From Amphimedon queenslandica (taxonomy: Eukaryota > Porifera > Demospongiae > Haplosclerida > Niphatidae), in contig NW_003546250.1 in NCBI RefSeq assembly GCF_000090795.2, forward strand, positions 729,987-793,986: DNA of 64,000 nt. The letters run 5' to 3'. Below the pieces are notes generated by a model, which did no database searches, was not told the DNA's origin, and worked only from the letters and a program-made list of their open reading frames with translations. Made by a program: the position numbers and the translations under genes. How positions within the stretch are numbered: position 1 is the stretch's first letter; every line of letters starts with the position of its first letter. Positions 40,460-53,627 of this stretch are shown here, one piece after another.

Positions 40460-43400
40460 CTAGTCTTCCTCTTCGTCATTTTCACTTGACAGCAACTTTT
40501 CTTCATATTTTTCACTTGCTGTTTCATCTTTGTTATCCTCATCTTCCTCTTCTTTCCCACCTTCCTCTGTCTGGCTGGCTCTTTCTTCTATTTCTTCTAT
40601 TTCCACTTCAATCTCTTCCCTTTCAACTGTTACTACTAGAGCAGCTTCTTCATCACTGCTGGCTCCTTCATCAGACTCTCCTTCATCTTGAGCTTCCAGT
40701 TTATCCTCTTCTTCCTTCTCATTTTCATCTCTACTCTGTGTTTCAACTACCTCTTCTTCATCTTCAGGCTCTTCTTTATTGGAAATTGTTTCTTCTTTGG
40801 ATTTGCTCTCTGCTTCCTCTTTGCCTTCTTGTGATTCTGTGTCCATGTTGCCCCCAGTACTCTCACTATCATTTACCTCTTCAGTGTTAGTCACAACTTC
40901 AGCAACGTCTACACTTTCTTTAATTGCTTCTTCTACAATAATCTCAGGCACCTCGAATTTCTCCATCGCCTCTGCCTCTTCTGTCATCTCTACTTCTGTT
41001 GTCTCTTCTGCTATCTCTACTTTCTCTCTCATTTCTACTTCTTCTGTTGTCTCTACTTCTTCTGTCATAGCTGCCTCCTCTGTTATTTTGTCTTTCTCCT
41101 CTAATGCTTTACTGGCTTTCTCTTTTCTCTTTTTCTGCTTTTTGCTTTCAATAAAGCTCTCATTCACCATTGCATTGATGCTGTCAAATTGCTCGCTCAG
41201 CCTCCTCCATTTCATCTCTTCTTCTTCGTCGCTGCTGCTGTCAACACTAGGAGCAAACTCAATCTCAAGAGCCTGTGATCCAGTCAGTGACATATCCCCA
41301 AGACTGTTCATTGAGTCTGATAGCTTTTTGGATGCGTCCGTTTTCAGTAAACTCTGTGACTCCTTAGCTTTTGGTTTCTTCTTTGACTCTTTCTTTGAAA
41401 GCTTCAGCTTTGATATTTTCTTTGAGATCATTTTAGTCGTCGACTCTTTCTTGCTCATCTTCTTTGATGCTTTCTTCTCTTTCACTGATTTCTTCTTGGG
41501 CTCTATTTCAGGCTCTCTCTCCCTATTTAGCTCTTGCTCCATTATTTCTAAAGGCCCGAGCTCTTGCAGCAAGTCAATCTCATCAAAAACTCTTGCTGGA
41601 GCAAAATCTGTTTCTGCCTCGCTAAGCCCATGAACTGGGTTTTGAACGATATAAGGAGACCCAGGCTTTGAGCCTCTTGAGCTAAGAGGGATGCCCATTG
41701 AATTAGCATTGCTGTCAAATTTTCTCCTTGGACCTGGTGTTACAAATGGTGTCTTTGTAGCCTGCTTGTGCCCAGAGGCTGACTTAGCTTCAGGTTTTTT
41801 TTTGCAAAGGCAGACAATGTAGAAGAGATAAACCCAGAAGTTGCGTGCAATGGACGATCTTGCACAATGAAGGAGGAAAATGAGGAAACCCTGCATCCCA
41901 ACAAAGAGACTGAACATGTATGCAAATACCAAGTATAATTCTCTTGGTAATTCTGCAGTGGCTGCTAAACCTAGACCCCAGCCTAGACCAAAGTTAATGG
42001 AGAGGATCATTGCCATGAAGAAGAGCTGCTTGCTATTGATGTAGAATGCCTTCTCTTCTTTTGACTTGTGTACCTTCTTCTTGTAGCAGAACTTAACAAA
42101 TATAAAGATGAACATAGCCCAGTCAAAGATATACACAAGACCAAAGGGTACCAGGAAACCAATGTAGAATGGAAGTCCTGATGGTCGGCAACTGAAATAA
42201 AAGCAAAAGCATTTATGAATTATGCAATTGTAAGTGATTTATTTGCAAACTTACAAGCTCTGAAGATCCAAGTAGTTGTCATAACCAGCTCCAAGTGATA
42301 TCCCAATGATAATCGATGGAAGCCCTTTGAAATAAATAGAAAATAAAAACAATAAGTACTTTCTATTGAAGCATGCTTACCCCATGCAGCAATGCATGCC
42401 ATGATTATAAACCATGGAGTCCTGTTGTAAAACACTAGTACTAGCTTGCGATACAAGTCAATAGCATCGATGGCTGTCCACATAAAGTACACTAGCATAA
42501 AGTAATAGAGAAGTGCACCAATCACTGCACATATTTCATCTCCTCCATTGAGACTGCGGATGCTACTTGCATTACCAGCTATGAGGAATACAATGTAGAG
42601 TCCAATAAGAGCTAGGCACATGTTGATAACAATCTTCCCATGAGTTCGCTCAAGGAGTTTTCTATCATAAAAATAATCATAGTTAAAAATAAAGCTGCTA
42701 CTAACTTGGCTCCACAAAATGTGAATATAGTGATAACCAGGCACAGTATAGATACAATGATACCAATGTATGTGATGACTTCTACACCAGTTGTCTCCGG
42801 GCCAGGCTCAGTCTCCTTAGGTTCAACATCCTACAAAAAAATTAATATGGTTTTTGTATTAGCAAATTTTTTTGCTTACAAATAGATAGCCAAAGTGAGT
42901 CAGATGGTCACAGCGACAACGAACAACATCTTCGTTTTGATTGGAAACTGTTGTACAACCTCCCATTGACCAGCCGCCACTGCCATCTTTTACAAAGGAA
43001 AATAATGATAAATAATAATTTTAAATTATTATCAAATACCTCTTATGGATGGATCCCAGAACACACAAGTTGACACTGATGTGTTGGTACCATTGGCAAG
43101 GAGATACTAAGCAAGAAATAAAGTACATAGAATCATATAATTAATCATGAAAAATCCATGGTACTTATATTACTCATAGATCATTCTGCACTTACTGCTG
43201 GTTTGGGAAACTCCAAAATGACAGGTTCCACCAATCCCTCAATAGAGTTGCCTCTACAGGCACTGGCTGATAGAATAACATTGCTCACATTCAAGTTGCC
43301 CGATTCTACTAGTTCACCATAATATGAACGAGGGTGTCCTTGAAATACTACTGAGCTTAAGAACACGTTGTAATTTATCCTGACACTTGAGTTTTGAGGA

Positions 43401-46400
43401 CATTTTGAAATGAGTGTCTCTGGTATATGGACTGATGCTGTACTGGAGTCTCCTTGCATGCTTTCTTGAGTCAGTGACACTTCTGATAGTTTTCTACTTC
43501 CTCCTTCTCTTGTTGATAATTTTGCGGAGAAAGTTTGATTCCCAAAGCTGTTTGTATTCACTTTAGTGACTATTATTCCTATCAAGTCTCTTTGGAAACT
43601 GATAGATCCTACCAGAGTAGTTCCATTAGCAGCATCAGTTGTAATATTAGCATTGACTTCAGGTATTTCTATTCTTTCTTGAAAGATCTCAAGACTTCTC
43701 AATAATCTAAATATATAAGTACAATGAATAAGCATAACAATATTCTTCTGATTCAGTTACCTCTCTCCTGAGCCGTGCATTGCTTGACTTGCATTCACCA
43801 CAGTTGAATTGGCCAGCAGAAGATTCTCTATTGCTTCAACATATCCGTTCTGTACTTCTCTGTTGGACACTATCCCTTCACTTTGAGCAAGATCTTCAGC
43901 TAGGAGTGTAGCAATAGTGAAATCCAAAGGCTCATAAAATGAAGCTGAACGGGACTGCTCAGTCAAACCTTGCACAAGTTCAGCAACATCAGTCACCTAT
44001 AGAAAAATTTAAAAATAATAAAATATACTCAATAATATATAGTGTTAATATAAAACTCACAGTAGTCAGGTGGCATAATGAGAGAGTGATGCTGATATTC
44101 TTTGAGTTATAATTACACTGTGATGTATCAGATTCAAGCCAGAGCCCTCCTTCAGAGTAACTCCCTCTGCATTGACGGGAGGCTACTCCGCTGATATAAG
44201 TATCAGACTCAGTGAATCTACCACAAGGACAGTTTCTTCTTATATCATTAGATATTTCTGATTCAGGCCATGTGATATTAATGCCATAGTCTCTATGTAG
44301 TACTTCACTCTCTCTCCCACAACCATCTATTGCAAGATAGCAGAGATTAAAGCATACTATAAAGCAATGCATTAATTACCAAATCTCCACACATCAGTCA
44401 CTTGAACTCCCAGACCGGCACATCTTGACTCTAGATCTGTTGTTAGTTTATTAAAAAGATAATCTCTGAGGTTGTCCGATTGAAGTGGAGGAGCTGTTTG
44501 AAACAATGTGATCAAAACTGAGCCAAGCCTAATAAGAAAAAAGATATTCGATTTTAATTATGTTGTGTAGTGTTAACCCATTAGTTGTTGCACAGGAAGC
44601 AGTATGACACTGTGATACAGAGTAGATGATGGTCGTGTTTTTGTTCAGGGAGTACATCATAGCTAAGGCATTCTCCCATCTAAAGAAGTAATAATTGCAA
44701 TAGACCCAAAATAATTTTTATACTTACAGCAACTGTAATGTTTTCTATGTTAACTAGTTGACCAGTTGCTTTGGAAGCTTGGGTGCTGATTGCAGCCACA
44801 TACTGGTATAGTCCTAAAGAAATGATGACCTGTGAAACTGGCTTTTTGAGCAACATTAAAAATTCATAAAAAAATCGAATTTTGATCAGAATAAGCTCAA
44901 ACTTTCTATACAACATAAGAACATGTATATGCATCTGGGAAAGTGGTGATTCTCTTGTCAAGTCATTGGTTAACCTATAACTAGTCTTGCCTCTTACCAG
45001 GAATAACAACAAGTCCTGGTTGTGAAGTGCTATTTCCAGCTTCATTCTCTGCTACACAAGTGTAATATCCTCTGTCTTCTGGCACAGCTTCACTAATAAA
45101 TAGTACATCACCACTTTCATCCAGTTTAACATTATCCCTTAGCCAGCTATATTGTACAAAGCCTCCCATAGCAACAGCTTCACATGTAACATTAAAAGAA
45201 CCAAAAAGGAAAGCTTCTGTGACATTTGCCGGATTTTCAGTGATATTTGGTGCCTCTGAAGTAATGTTTTCTACCAAGAAATAGAATAGTATCATTAGCA
45301 AAACAGCACAAAATAATGTTCTTTACTTTTTATGCTACAGTTCTTCCCAATGTATAAATTGTTACAACTGCAAGTGTAATCTTTCAGTAAATCAGTACAA
45401 GACCCATTGACACATGGATTAGATGCACAATCATTGAATGGAGTCACAGCAAGTGATGTAGCATGAACCAAGTGACCACTTGAATATTGAGCCCTACACT
45501 TGTACTCTCCTGCATCCGCTGGTATCAGATCCTTTACTGTCAAAATACTTTGAACAGTATAAGCATTAATGGGCTCATCAGGACTCCTAATATGCCTATC
45601 ATTGTAGACAATAGCTCCATTATCATCACCGTACAACCAGTCAAGTGTAGGATGAGGGTATCCAGTGCTGGTACATGATATGTTGAATGTGGCTCCTTCA
45701 GGTAGTGTGACAAATGGTGCTTGAGTCAACACTGATTCATAAACTACAAAATAAATTAAACAGTTTACATCATTACATTCTATTATTATGCTTACCTTGA
45801 TATTGAACAAGTGAAGTGGCAGTCTCTACTGTATCGAATGCAGAGCTCATAGCCAGACAAGTGACGTTATGAGGAGAGAAGTCGGTCACAAATTCAGTTA
45901 ATGTGTAATACATTGAAATGCTGTAGATACCGCCCACCTGTTGTGCATTACACCTGATGATTATACCATTTACAGTCCATTCAGATTGAGTATTAGCTAT
46001 ACACAAAAATAATAACTGATGTCATACTTATTTATAATAGCCTCTCTTACCATAAAAGCACTGGTATCCACTGATAGATACAGTAGGAGCTGGCTTACCA
46101 GTCCCTGCACAAATCAAGGAATTATTGTGTCCAGGGATGAAGTGAACCAATGATGAAGGATATATGGAGGCAACAGGAGGAACTATAAAGTATAAGTATA
46201 TATAATTTATTAATGAGAATACCCAGTCTCTCTTGTTTACCAATTATTGTTATATTTTTGACAATTCTTTCAACAGTTCCACTGAACTCAGGGCTACTTG
46301 CAATACAAGTATATTCTCCTTCATCAGTTAGAGTAACACCAGCTAATGTCAGTGTACTGGTAGTCACTGATGGAGTTCCATCAATGTTAACTGCAACTTC

Positions 46401-49400
46401 ACTAACCAAGTTGTTCCCCATTGTGGGGATACCCCCTTTCATCCAACTCACAGTAGGAGGAGGTAGACCAGTTGCAGTACATATAATGCTGATATTATCA
46501 TTAATAGTAACTGTTTCAGTAGTCAATTTCGTAATGATAGAAGGAGCAACTAAAAACAAGAAAAAAATGCAATTATAAACGAACATCAAATCTGTATAGC
46601 TTACTATATTTGGTAGATACTACGGTTGTGCTTGAAACAGGTTCATAATACTGGTTTTTAGCTATACAGTGATACTCTCCCTCATTTGATGCAGTGTAAT
46701 TGTATATTGTTAAATTAGAAATGATCCCAAATTGACCAACATGATCAACCGTGATGTCATGATTCAAGGACAGGTTATTCTCACTTCCCCACTGAATATC
46801 AGGTAAAGGGTAACCTTGGGCAGCACATGAAAATGTGTGGAAGCCTCCATCAGGTATAGAGATATTTTCAGGTTGTGTAGCAGTAAGAGAAAGACCTGCA
46901 TTGAACATCAAATTATTTACACTCTATTAATAGAAAGCATAGATTTACCTGTTATGAATATTGTTTCTAAAACAGTATCATCTCCTGCAGGATTAGTAGC
47001 ACTGCATTCAATTGCCAGTGGTCCTAATTCTGTAATGTCAGAGACAGTCAAACTAACAATTACACTATCACCAACTGTCTGACAGTGACCACTGAATCTA
47101 TTTCCATGCATCACTGATAAAGCAGGAAATAATAAAATTATTATTTTTTTATTGAGCAACTTACAAATTGGAGGGCCACTGGATGGGCTACAGTTGACAC
47201 CATCAAATTGAAGAGATGGTAATGGTGGTCCTGTACCAATGCAAGACAAATTTGCATTAATCCCTTGAATGTAAGTGAGATTTGATGGAGACACACTAAC
47301 ACTAGGAGGAACTATAAAACAAGTAAATTAATGATATTATCATACATATGGATACCTTGTACATTAACTTGACTGATAGATTCATTATAGCTACCATGCG
47401 TATTGACTACTTCACAAACATAGTTTCCACCATCAGAGACTTCCACATCAGATATAGTTAGTGTGCTGACTAGTGTTGTTAGACCATCTCTAACTGAAGA
47501 AGAGGAACTGGCATAAACTCTCTCAGTATCAGTGCCTAGTTTCACTCCTGAATGATACCAGTTAATGACTGGATCTGAAGCATGAGTGGTTATATTGCAG
47601 GAGATTGTGAGATTGCTCTCTATGACTATATCAATCACTTGAAATTCAGTGTTGAAGATCGTGTTATCTGGGCACAAATGAAATAGAATTTGATGAATTG
47701 ATTATGTACTTTATGCTTACCATCAACAGATACTACAAATGAGTGTTTCAACTGAGCCAATTCATTGCTTGCTTGGCACTCATACAATCCTTCAGCATCA
47801 CTTGTGACTGTATTAAATACCAGACTGGTCTCGGATAGTATCAGTCCAGTATCTAATTGTTTCATTTTCATGGAGGTCCCAACAGACTGATTGGAAGATA
47901 AGCGTATAATGGATACATTAGGAGCAGATACTCCAGTAGCTGCACAGAGTATGGTGAAATCAGTGGCTCCAAGAATAGGAGAAAAGGGTTTCTGATCACT
48001 GCTTGGCTCTGATATGACAGCAGGAACTATGTATACACAATAAAAATAAAAAGATATAATAATTATTCATTTATTTACCTAAAACTTTAACATTGGTGCT
48101 AGTAGATTGATCTTGAAAAGCACTAGTAGCAGTACAAGTGTATTTTCCTGCATTCTCAACAGTTGCATTACTCAGAATGAGCTCTGATTCAATTTGATAA
48201 TCGTGATCCGGTAGTGGAACAGTGTTAATAGTATAGCCCGGACTCGTTAGGTTCCTTGTCTCTCCTGTGACCTCATTAGTATACGACCAAGTGATTGCTG
48301 GAAGAGGGTTCCCTTCACCAGTACAAGTCATTTCAATGCTATCATCTCCTTGCACTACATTGTCATCAGTCGTTAGTGATAATACTGGGACTGTGGGAAT
48401 GAAATCAATAATTAAGTAGATCTACGATAGATTATACCTCTTATTTGTTGTATGAAGCTTCGACTTGATGTTCCATTATCATTCTTAGCATGGCAAGTAT
48501 ATCTGCCTGCATCATCCACCTAAAATACACATATATGTACATGCAATATGGATGCCACATTGCTAATCGTACTTCAATGTCATACAGAACAAGTGTTGAA
48601 GTCGTTTCATTTTGAGTTTTTGATTCCAAAATTTCTTCATCAATTACAATGCCATCTAGTAGCCATGTGATGTTAACTGGAGTCACTGAAATGACACTGC
48701 AGTTGTATTCTACAGTGCTACCAACATAAAGTGATGGAATAGCAAGGGGGATCTGAGAAAAGTATGGTGAGGCTAAAGGTAATTGAAATTAAACTATAAA
48801 GTATTATCATACAGAAGGACTTACCATCTAATGATAGACTAATACTTGCTGTGCTCAATGAATCACCAATGTCATTGGTACCTACACACACAAAATTCAT
48901 TGAGCTTTCATGCAGTAAACTTCCAAGTGTCAGTACTGATGTAGATACAGGAAAAGTTTGTGTTGTAGTTCCAATGTTGATGGTACAGTTTCTTGGGTGA
49001 GCAGAAGGACTAGGTGAAGCAACACCCAAATCACCCGAGAAATCATGAAACATGTTTTCAATCTGAGAATATTCAATTCCAGCCTCTGCTCCATTAAAAT
49101 CGTCTGAATTACCGGCACAGACATCGTTTAAAACGCCTCCCTCTCCAACCCATATCACCCGTGACTCTGGATTACTTGTTGACACACAAGTCAATGTGAC
49201 CTCATTGTAAAGATTGACATTTATATTGTAAGTATGGGGACTAGCAGTGACCACAGGTGCAACTGTGAAATGGAAAAAATAATAAGACAATGAGATTTAT
49301 TATCTTACATAGCACATTCAAATTGGTAATCAACTTAGTCGCATTTCCATACACATTAGCTGCAGTGCAGTGATATGAACCATGATCAGAACTGGATGTT

Positions 49401-50817
49401 GAAGCAATCAAAAGAGTTGAGTCAACTCTATAACCATTCACAGAATCAGTAATATCTATAAATAAATAAATCAAAGTTCTAGTAATAAACAATATCCATG
49501 TATACTTCTTCTTATATCCTCTGATGTGAGAATATTCCCATTGAATCGCCAAGTTATCACTGGTGATGGTCTACCATATGCTTCACACCTCATTGCTGAC
49601 CTCATTGGTGCAGTTACTGAGACTGTGGTTGTATCATCTTTTTTTATATAAGGAGATGCTGCATGCAAATAGGAAATTAAAAATAATAAAAAACTCTATA
49701 CTTTACGTACTTGGCAGTAATAGAATGGAACTATTCACTGTATATATTGCACTGCCATTATAAGCACTGACACTGCAGTGACATCTCCTTAAGCCATCAG
49801 CACCACTAGCCTCCACTTCTATTGTACTGGAAGCAATGGGTATGACACCAAAATCACCAACAGTAACATTGGGATAAGTAGAAATAGTTCCCAAATCCTC
49901 ACAATAAAGATTAACAGCTGGTATGGGATTGCCTTGTGATGTGCATGTGACGTTCACATGATCACGTACAATGTCACCTTCAGTTGGATTACTGATCGTT
50001 ACATTGGGAGGAACTGCATGCAGTGTGTGTACAGAAAAAAGAATATAAATATGATTAATAAGGAATTAAATACCAGTATAAGGAACTAATACAAAGCAAC
50101 AGCAAACCTCCAGCCATGAATGTCTTGCATATTAATATGACACACACAAATTATAATGAAAATCATAATTAATCATAATTAAATACAATTAATCTATTAT
50201 TAATACAAAAGGAGGACTCACCATAAGGTTGTACTATAAAGTCCAGGATGACTACTGTACCATCATTTAAATGCACATCTGCTTCATATTCCCCAGCATC
50301 TTCACTCACTGTATCAGACAGTACAAGTCGCTTGCTATTGCTTTCAAGTGTCAGACGAGAGATATCAATAGAAACAGATCCATTTATGAACCATGTAATG
50401 TATTTATAACTAGTAGCAGCAACTTCTAACACCAGTGACTGTGGAGGATAGAGTGCAACAGATCGAGGAGTAATCCTTGCAGCATCACCTGCCCAGAAAA
50501 ATTAGCATTTTAAATGGCTACCATTCTAATTTTGCTATATTTCATCTTACCAGCACAATTAAAGCATGTATTCGCACTGTGATTTAGAGCTGAAAGAATT
50601 CCTGACTTTTCACAGCAAGACTCTAACGAGTCAGCCAGACTGTACACAGGCCTTTCAACACCAACACTGCAGTTTGCTTCAACAAAGCACAGGAAAGATG
50701 AAGGCTCTGTACAACAAAGAGATTGAATTGAATACAGACTATTAAAGGATATTACTTACCTTGTGCTGCACTCAAACTAAAGCAAAGTAAAGATAAAAAT
50801 AGCGAAATGTAAGTCAT
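40460..50817 (-). CDS. giant adhesion GPCR: Ig repeats, EGF, HRM, GAIN/GPS, 7TM, acidic tail
   Basis: Thirty-two exons from ATG 50817 to stop at 40460 give about 2800 residues. Order: signal peptide MTYISLFLSLLCFSLSAAQ; a Cys-rich module; about 14 Ig-like domains (exons between 50488 and 44998), most with YxC near the end; one EGF domain, CASNPCVNGSC (exon 45327-45743); an HRM-like module, GINITWPES to LWLESDTSQC (44061-44326); a GAIN domain; the GPS site, CVFWDPSIR then GGWSMGGC and CRCDHLTHFGYL (43040-43106, 42880-42986); seven membrane helices (42830 to about 41800); and a tail of about 430 residues. The tail has a Lys-rich block (SKKESTTKMISKK) and then a very Glu-rich block. GPS cleavage HL/T is conserved. 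Such receptors sense matrix or neighbouring cells and signal through G proteins. The joint 44728-44813 to 44578-44679 is out of phase by one base. Confidence 0.9.
44830..44945. repeat. partial ~186-bp repeat in the adhesion GPCR gene
   Basis: A single truncated copy in the intron 44814-44997, oriented like array B, with AAGCTCAAACTTTCTATACA and the AACATAAGAACATGTATATG block. The palindrome core is missing. Confidence 0.85.
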
Positions 50818-50960
50818 GTTATCTCTTTGCAGGCAATCAAAATTTGGAACTGCACAAAAATGAGTTACACCCACTTGTTATGTTTTAGCTTACTGGGCGT
50901 GTCTCATGAACATTATTGATGGGCGTTGCCCTTTAATACTGCTTACATCATTTTGTAGCA
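50818..50960. promoter_or_regulatory. 143-bp divergent promoter, adhesion GPCR / PA-TM-RING
   Basis: The two start codons are 143 bp apart with no room for separate promoters. GGGCGTGTC and GGGCGTTGC occur between them (about 50895 and 50922), resembling a GC/CACCC box. Activity is inferred from position. Confidence 0.45.
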
Positions 50961-52088
50961 ATGGCAGCTGTACTAGTCTTTGTCATCGTCTTGTTATACT
51001 CCCCTTTTGTACTGAGTGGAGTCACTATAGGCGTTATTTGTGACTCTGATTGTCCTTCTGTCAAATCCTATTCCATGTTCGGCCTTTTTTCAGCCCCCTA
51101 TGCTAATCTGAACGAAAAAGGCGCTACAGATGGATACTACCTCAATTATCACAACCAGAGCGATGATACGTCCGTAACCTGTGACAAGCTGAGTCCTCCT
51201 CTTCCTCCACCACCACTTATAAACATAAGCTCTGATCCAGAGTTTATTCTCTTGTTGGACAATTACAGTCACTGTATGTTAGAACGAATGCTCTTAGCTA
51301 GAGCGGTTGGTTATGATGCCATACTCTCTTACACTGTCGATGATACTAATATCACTATCACTGAACCAATCATTAACACAGGTATCCCTATCGCTCTCGT
51401 TCAATATCGCTACGTCAATAGCATTAAAAACTTGACCTACGACTATTCATATATTAGTATTACTGTGGATGGATCGATACTGAGTGGAGCCATTGTCATA
51501 ACCACCATCTTTGTTTCGTTCGTCTCTTGTTTCTGCTGCATATGTACACTCTGCTGCCTCTGCTGTAAAATATATCGGGACAATCGTGACCCAACCTTTG
51601 AGCCACTCCTCAGAGAAGACGGCTCACGGTATCGGAGCAGACAAGAGTTAATTGAAAGTATACTGAACCACCTCCAGCAAATGGAGAACGAGCTAGGAAC
51701 TCAGACTCCTCTTGGACAAAACCAAATCGATAAGTTTCCCAAGAGAGAGTATTCAGGGGAAGGAACAGAGAGGGACACTACTTGTTGCGTGTGTGTCGAT
51801 GACTTTAAACCAGGTCAGGAGGTACGCCAGTTACCATGCCAACACATATTTCATCCTTCTTGTATTGATGAGTGGTTGAGCGATCACAGTTCGGTCTGTC
51901 CACTTTGTAAGATGGACCTTAGAGAAGCTAATAATGATTCCACTAGTAATCCTTCAAGACGTTTTCAGGAGCGACAGATGGAAAGGGCTGCAGCTAGAAA
52001 TAATGCTAGAGACAGAAGTTTAACTGACTATAGCAGCTCTGATAATTCTGTTGATAGTAGAAGAGCCCAATCATCAATACCTGCTTGA
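50961..52088 (+). CDS. PA-TM-RING E3 ubiquitin ligase, copy 1
   Basis: An intronless 375-residue type I membrane protein. It has a signal peptide (to about residue 19), a lumenal protease-associated-like domain containing the block SHCMLERMLLARAVGYDAIL, a transmembrane helix at about 174-200 followed by a Cys cluster, and a cytosolic RING-H2 finger. The RING reads CCVCVDDF, then LPCQHIFHPSCIDEWL and CPLC, with all eight ligands present. Family members (RNF13, RNF128, RNF167) ubiquitinate endosomal and lysosomal membrane proteins. The C-terminus is Ser/Arg-rich. It is followed in tandem by a paralogue 189 bp downstream. The lack of introns in both suggests duplication of an already intronless copy. 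Confidence 0.88.
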   Translation: MAAVLVFVIVLLYSPFVLSGVTIGVICDSDCPSVKSYSMFGLFSAPYANLNEKGATDGYYLNYHNQSDDTSVTCDKLSPPLPPPPLINISSDPEFILLLDNYSHCMLERMLLARAVGYDAILSYTVDDTNITITEPIINTGIPIALVQYRYVNSIKNLTYDYSYISITVDGSILSGAIVITTIFVSFVSCFCCICTLCCLCCKIYRDNRDPTFEPLLREDGSRYRSRQELIESILNHLQQMENELGTQTPLGQNQIDKFPKREYSGEGTERDTTCCVCVDDFKPGQEVRQLPCQHIFHPSCIDEWLSDHSSVCPLCKMDLREANNDSTSNPSRRFQERQMERAAARNNARDRSLTDYSSSDNSVDSRRAQSSIPA

Positions 52089-52277
52089 GCTGACATTATA
52101 ATACTACTGCGTGTTCAATGTTCATTGTGTTTTGGAGCTCAACTTTTTTTAAATAAAAAATTAATAATGAATTATGAAATTCTGTTCCAAGAATAATTGG
52201 GCGTGGGAGATAAACATTGTTACGTCATAGCCTGCCATTATATAATTATTATTGTCACGCAATCTCAGCAAAAAAAG

Positions 52278-53159
52278 ATGACTTTAAGCTTGGCATTGCT
52301 CCTCTTTATCACTGCTTTTTCTGAAGCTTTTTCGTATTTAATAGTAGAATGTAGAGGGGACTACAATAACACGTTCAATATGTTCAGAGATAGTAGCAGT
52401 ACGGATAAACTCTATGCTAATATACCTAAGGAACTAGTCGGGTACTTGTATCACCAACAAGACATCAACACCTCGATTAACACCAAGGACTGCTCTTCAT
52501 ACACAATACCACCTCCGTTAATTACGAGGAAAGATGCAGCTTCTATACTATTACTTGGAAACTACAGTTCGTGTATGTTGGAAAGGATAAAGATGGCCAG
52601 AGCTGTCGGTTACGATGCAATACTGTCATACACGATAAATGACATAAACAGGACCATTACAGGCTCTATTGCATTAACAGGATTCCCCATTGGAATGATA
52701 GAGTACAGCACAGTTGACACGTTCACTACACGTGTTGCTGTGCCAATAACTAATGATACTTTAGTCAAGATAACATTAAGCTCAGCACCAGTCAACATAG
52801 TGCTGCCTGCAGTTGCATCTATAGTGTCACTTCTCTTATGCTTATTTTTATCATTTTGCATTTATCATAATGTACGGTCCTTCAAAAGGAGAGCCAGACG
52901 AAAGAGCCTTGCAGACAAACTAGTCATACCAACAAGAAGATACGGAGAAGGGAGACAAGAGAAGCATACTGCCTGCAACATTTGCTTAGAGGATTTCAAA
53001 ACAGGCACAATTGTTAGACAGCTCCCATGCGAACACATCTTCCATCCATCATGCATTGATGAGTGGCTCAGTAGACACAGTTGTGTCTGTCCAAACTGCA
53101 AGATGAACCTAAGGAGACACTACTATGGCTCCATGTACAGTAAAAATAACGAGAAATAA
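52278..53159 (+). CDS. PA-TM-RING E3 ubiquitin ligase, copy 2
   Basis: An intronless 293-residue paralogue of the preceding gene. I chose ATG 52278 over the upstream in-frame ATG at 52197 because it begins directly with a signal peptide, MTLSLALLLFITAFSEAFS. The lumenal domain shares SSCMLERIKMARAVGYDAIL with copy 1. A transmembrane helix lies at about residue 180-200, and the RING-H2 finger reads ACNICLEDF, LPCEHIFHPSCIDEWL and CPNC. It lacks the long Ser/Arg tail of copy 1. The RING is far more alike between copies than the lumenal part, which suggests the lumenal domain recognises different cargo. Confidence 0.87.
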   Translation: MTLSLALLLFITAFSEAFSYLIVECRGDYNNTFNMFRDSSSTDKLYANIPKELVGYLYHQQDINTSINTKDCSSYTIPPPLITRKDAASILLLGNYSSCMLERIKMARAVGYDAILSYTINDINRTITGSIALTGFPIGMIEYSTVDTFTTRVAVPITNDTLVKITLSSAPVNIVLPAVASIVSLLLCLFLSFCIYHNVRSFKRRARRKSLADKLVIPTRRYGEGRQEKHTACNICLEDFKTGTIVRQLPCEHIFHPSCIDEWLSRHSCVCPNCKMNLRRHYYGSMYSKNNEK

Positions 53160-53627
53160 TCTGCTGATATATCATATCATATGAAATATATAATTTTGTG
53201 TGGAATGAAAGTGCATATTTTCTTATTATTATGAATTGAATGATCATTGTTTTTAGTTTATTTTGAAGAAGTGGAATAACATGTCGTGTTTTAAATCCTG
53301 TAAACAGTAGTACAGCATACTCTACTACATTGTTCCTACAATGTTGGCAGCAGATACAATGATAAACAGAAGCAAAATAGAGTAAATAGACTGCACTATT
53401 ATCAAGAGTACATAATATTATTTACTCTTGCTATTATTAAATGCGAAATACATCATGAATTAAGTTATTTAATTTAAAAGAAGATATCAAATATAATAAT
53501 CTATTTTGATAAAGTCTTCATGCAGCCACCAGGCATAATATAATAGTCATTAAACATTCATTGTAAGGAATACAAACAAAATTAATAATAATAATAATAT
53601 GATACAGTATGATGACCTCTTGCACTA
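53160..53627. other. intergenic spacer between convergent genes
   Basis: 468 bp of AT-rich sequence between the RING gene and the WDFY stop codon. It should hold both 3' ends. A short (AAT)n run lies at 53583-53600. Nothing else is recognisable. Confidence 0.5.

Noticed and set aside
40779-41633. A 284-codon open frame on the plus strand
   Set aside because: It is the antisense shadow of the Glu/Lys-rich tail of the adhesion GPCR; GAA/GAG-rich coding strands leave Ser/Phe/Leu-rich open frames opposite. No splice sites or domains support it.
52197-52277. Upstream in-frame ATG for the second PA-TM-RING gene
   Set aside because: It would add 27 residues in front of a typical signal peptide, so the ATG at 52278 is preferred.
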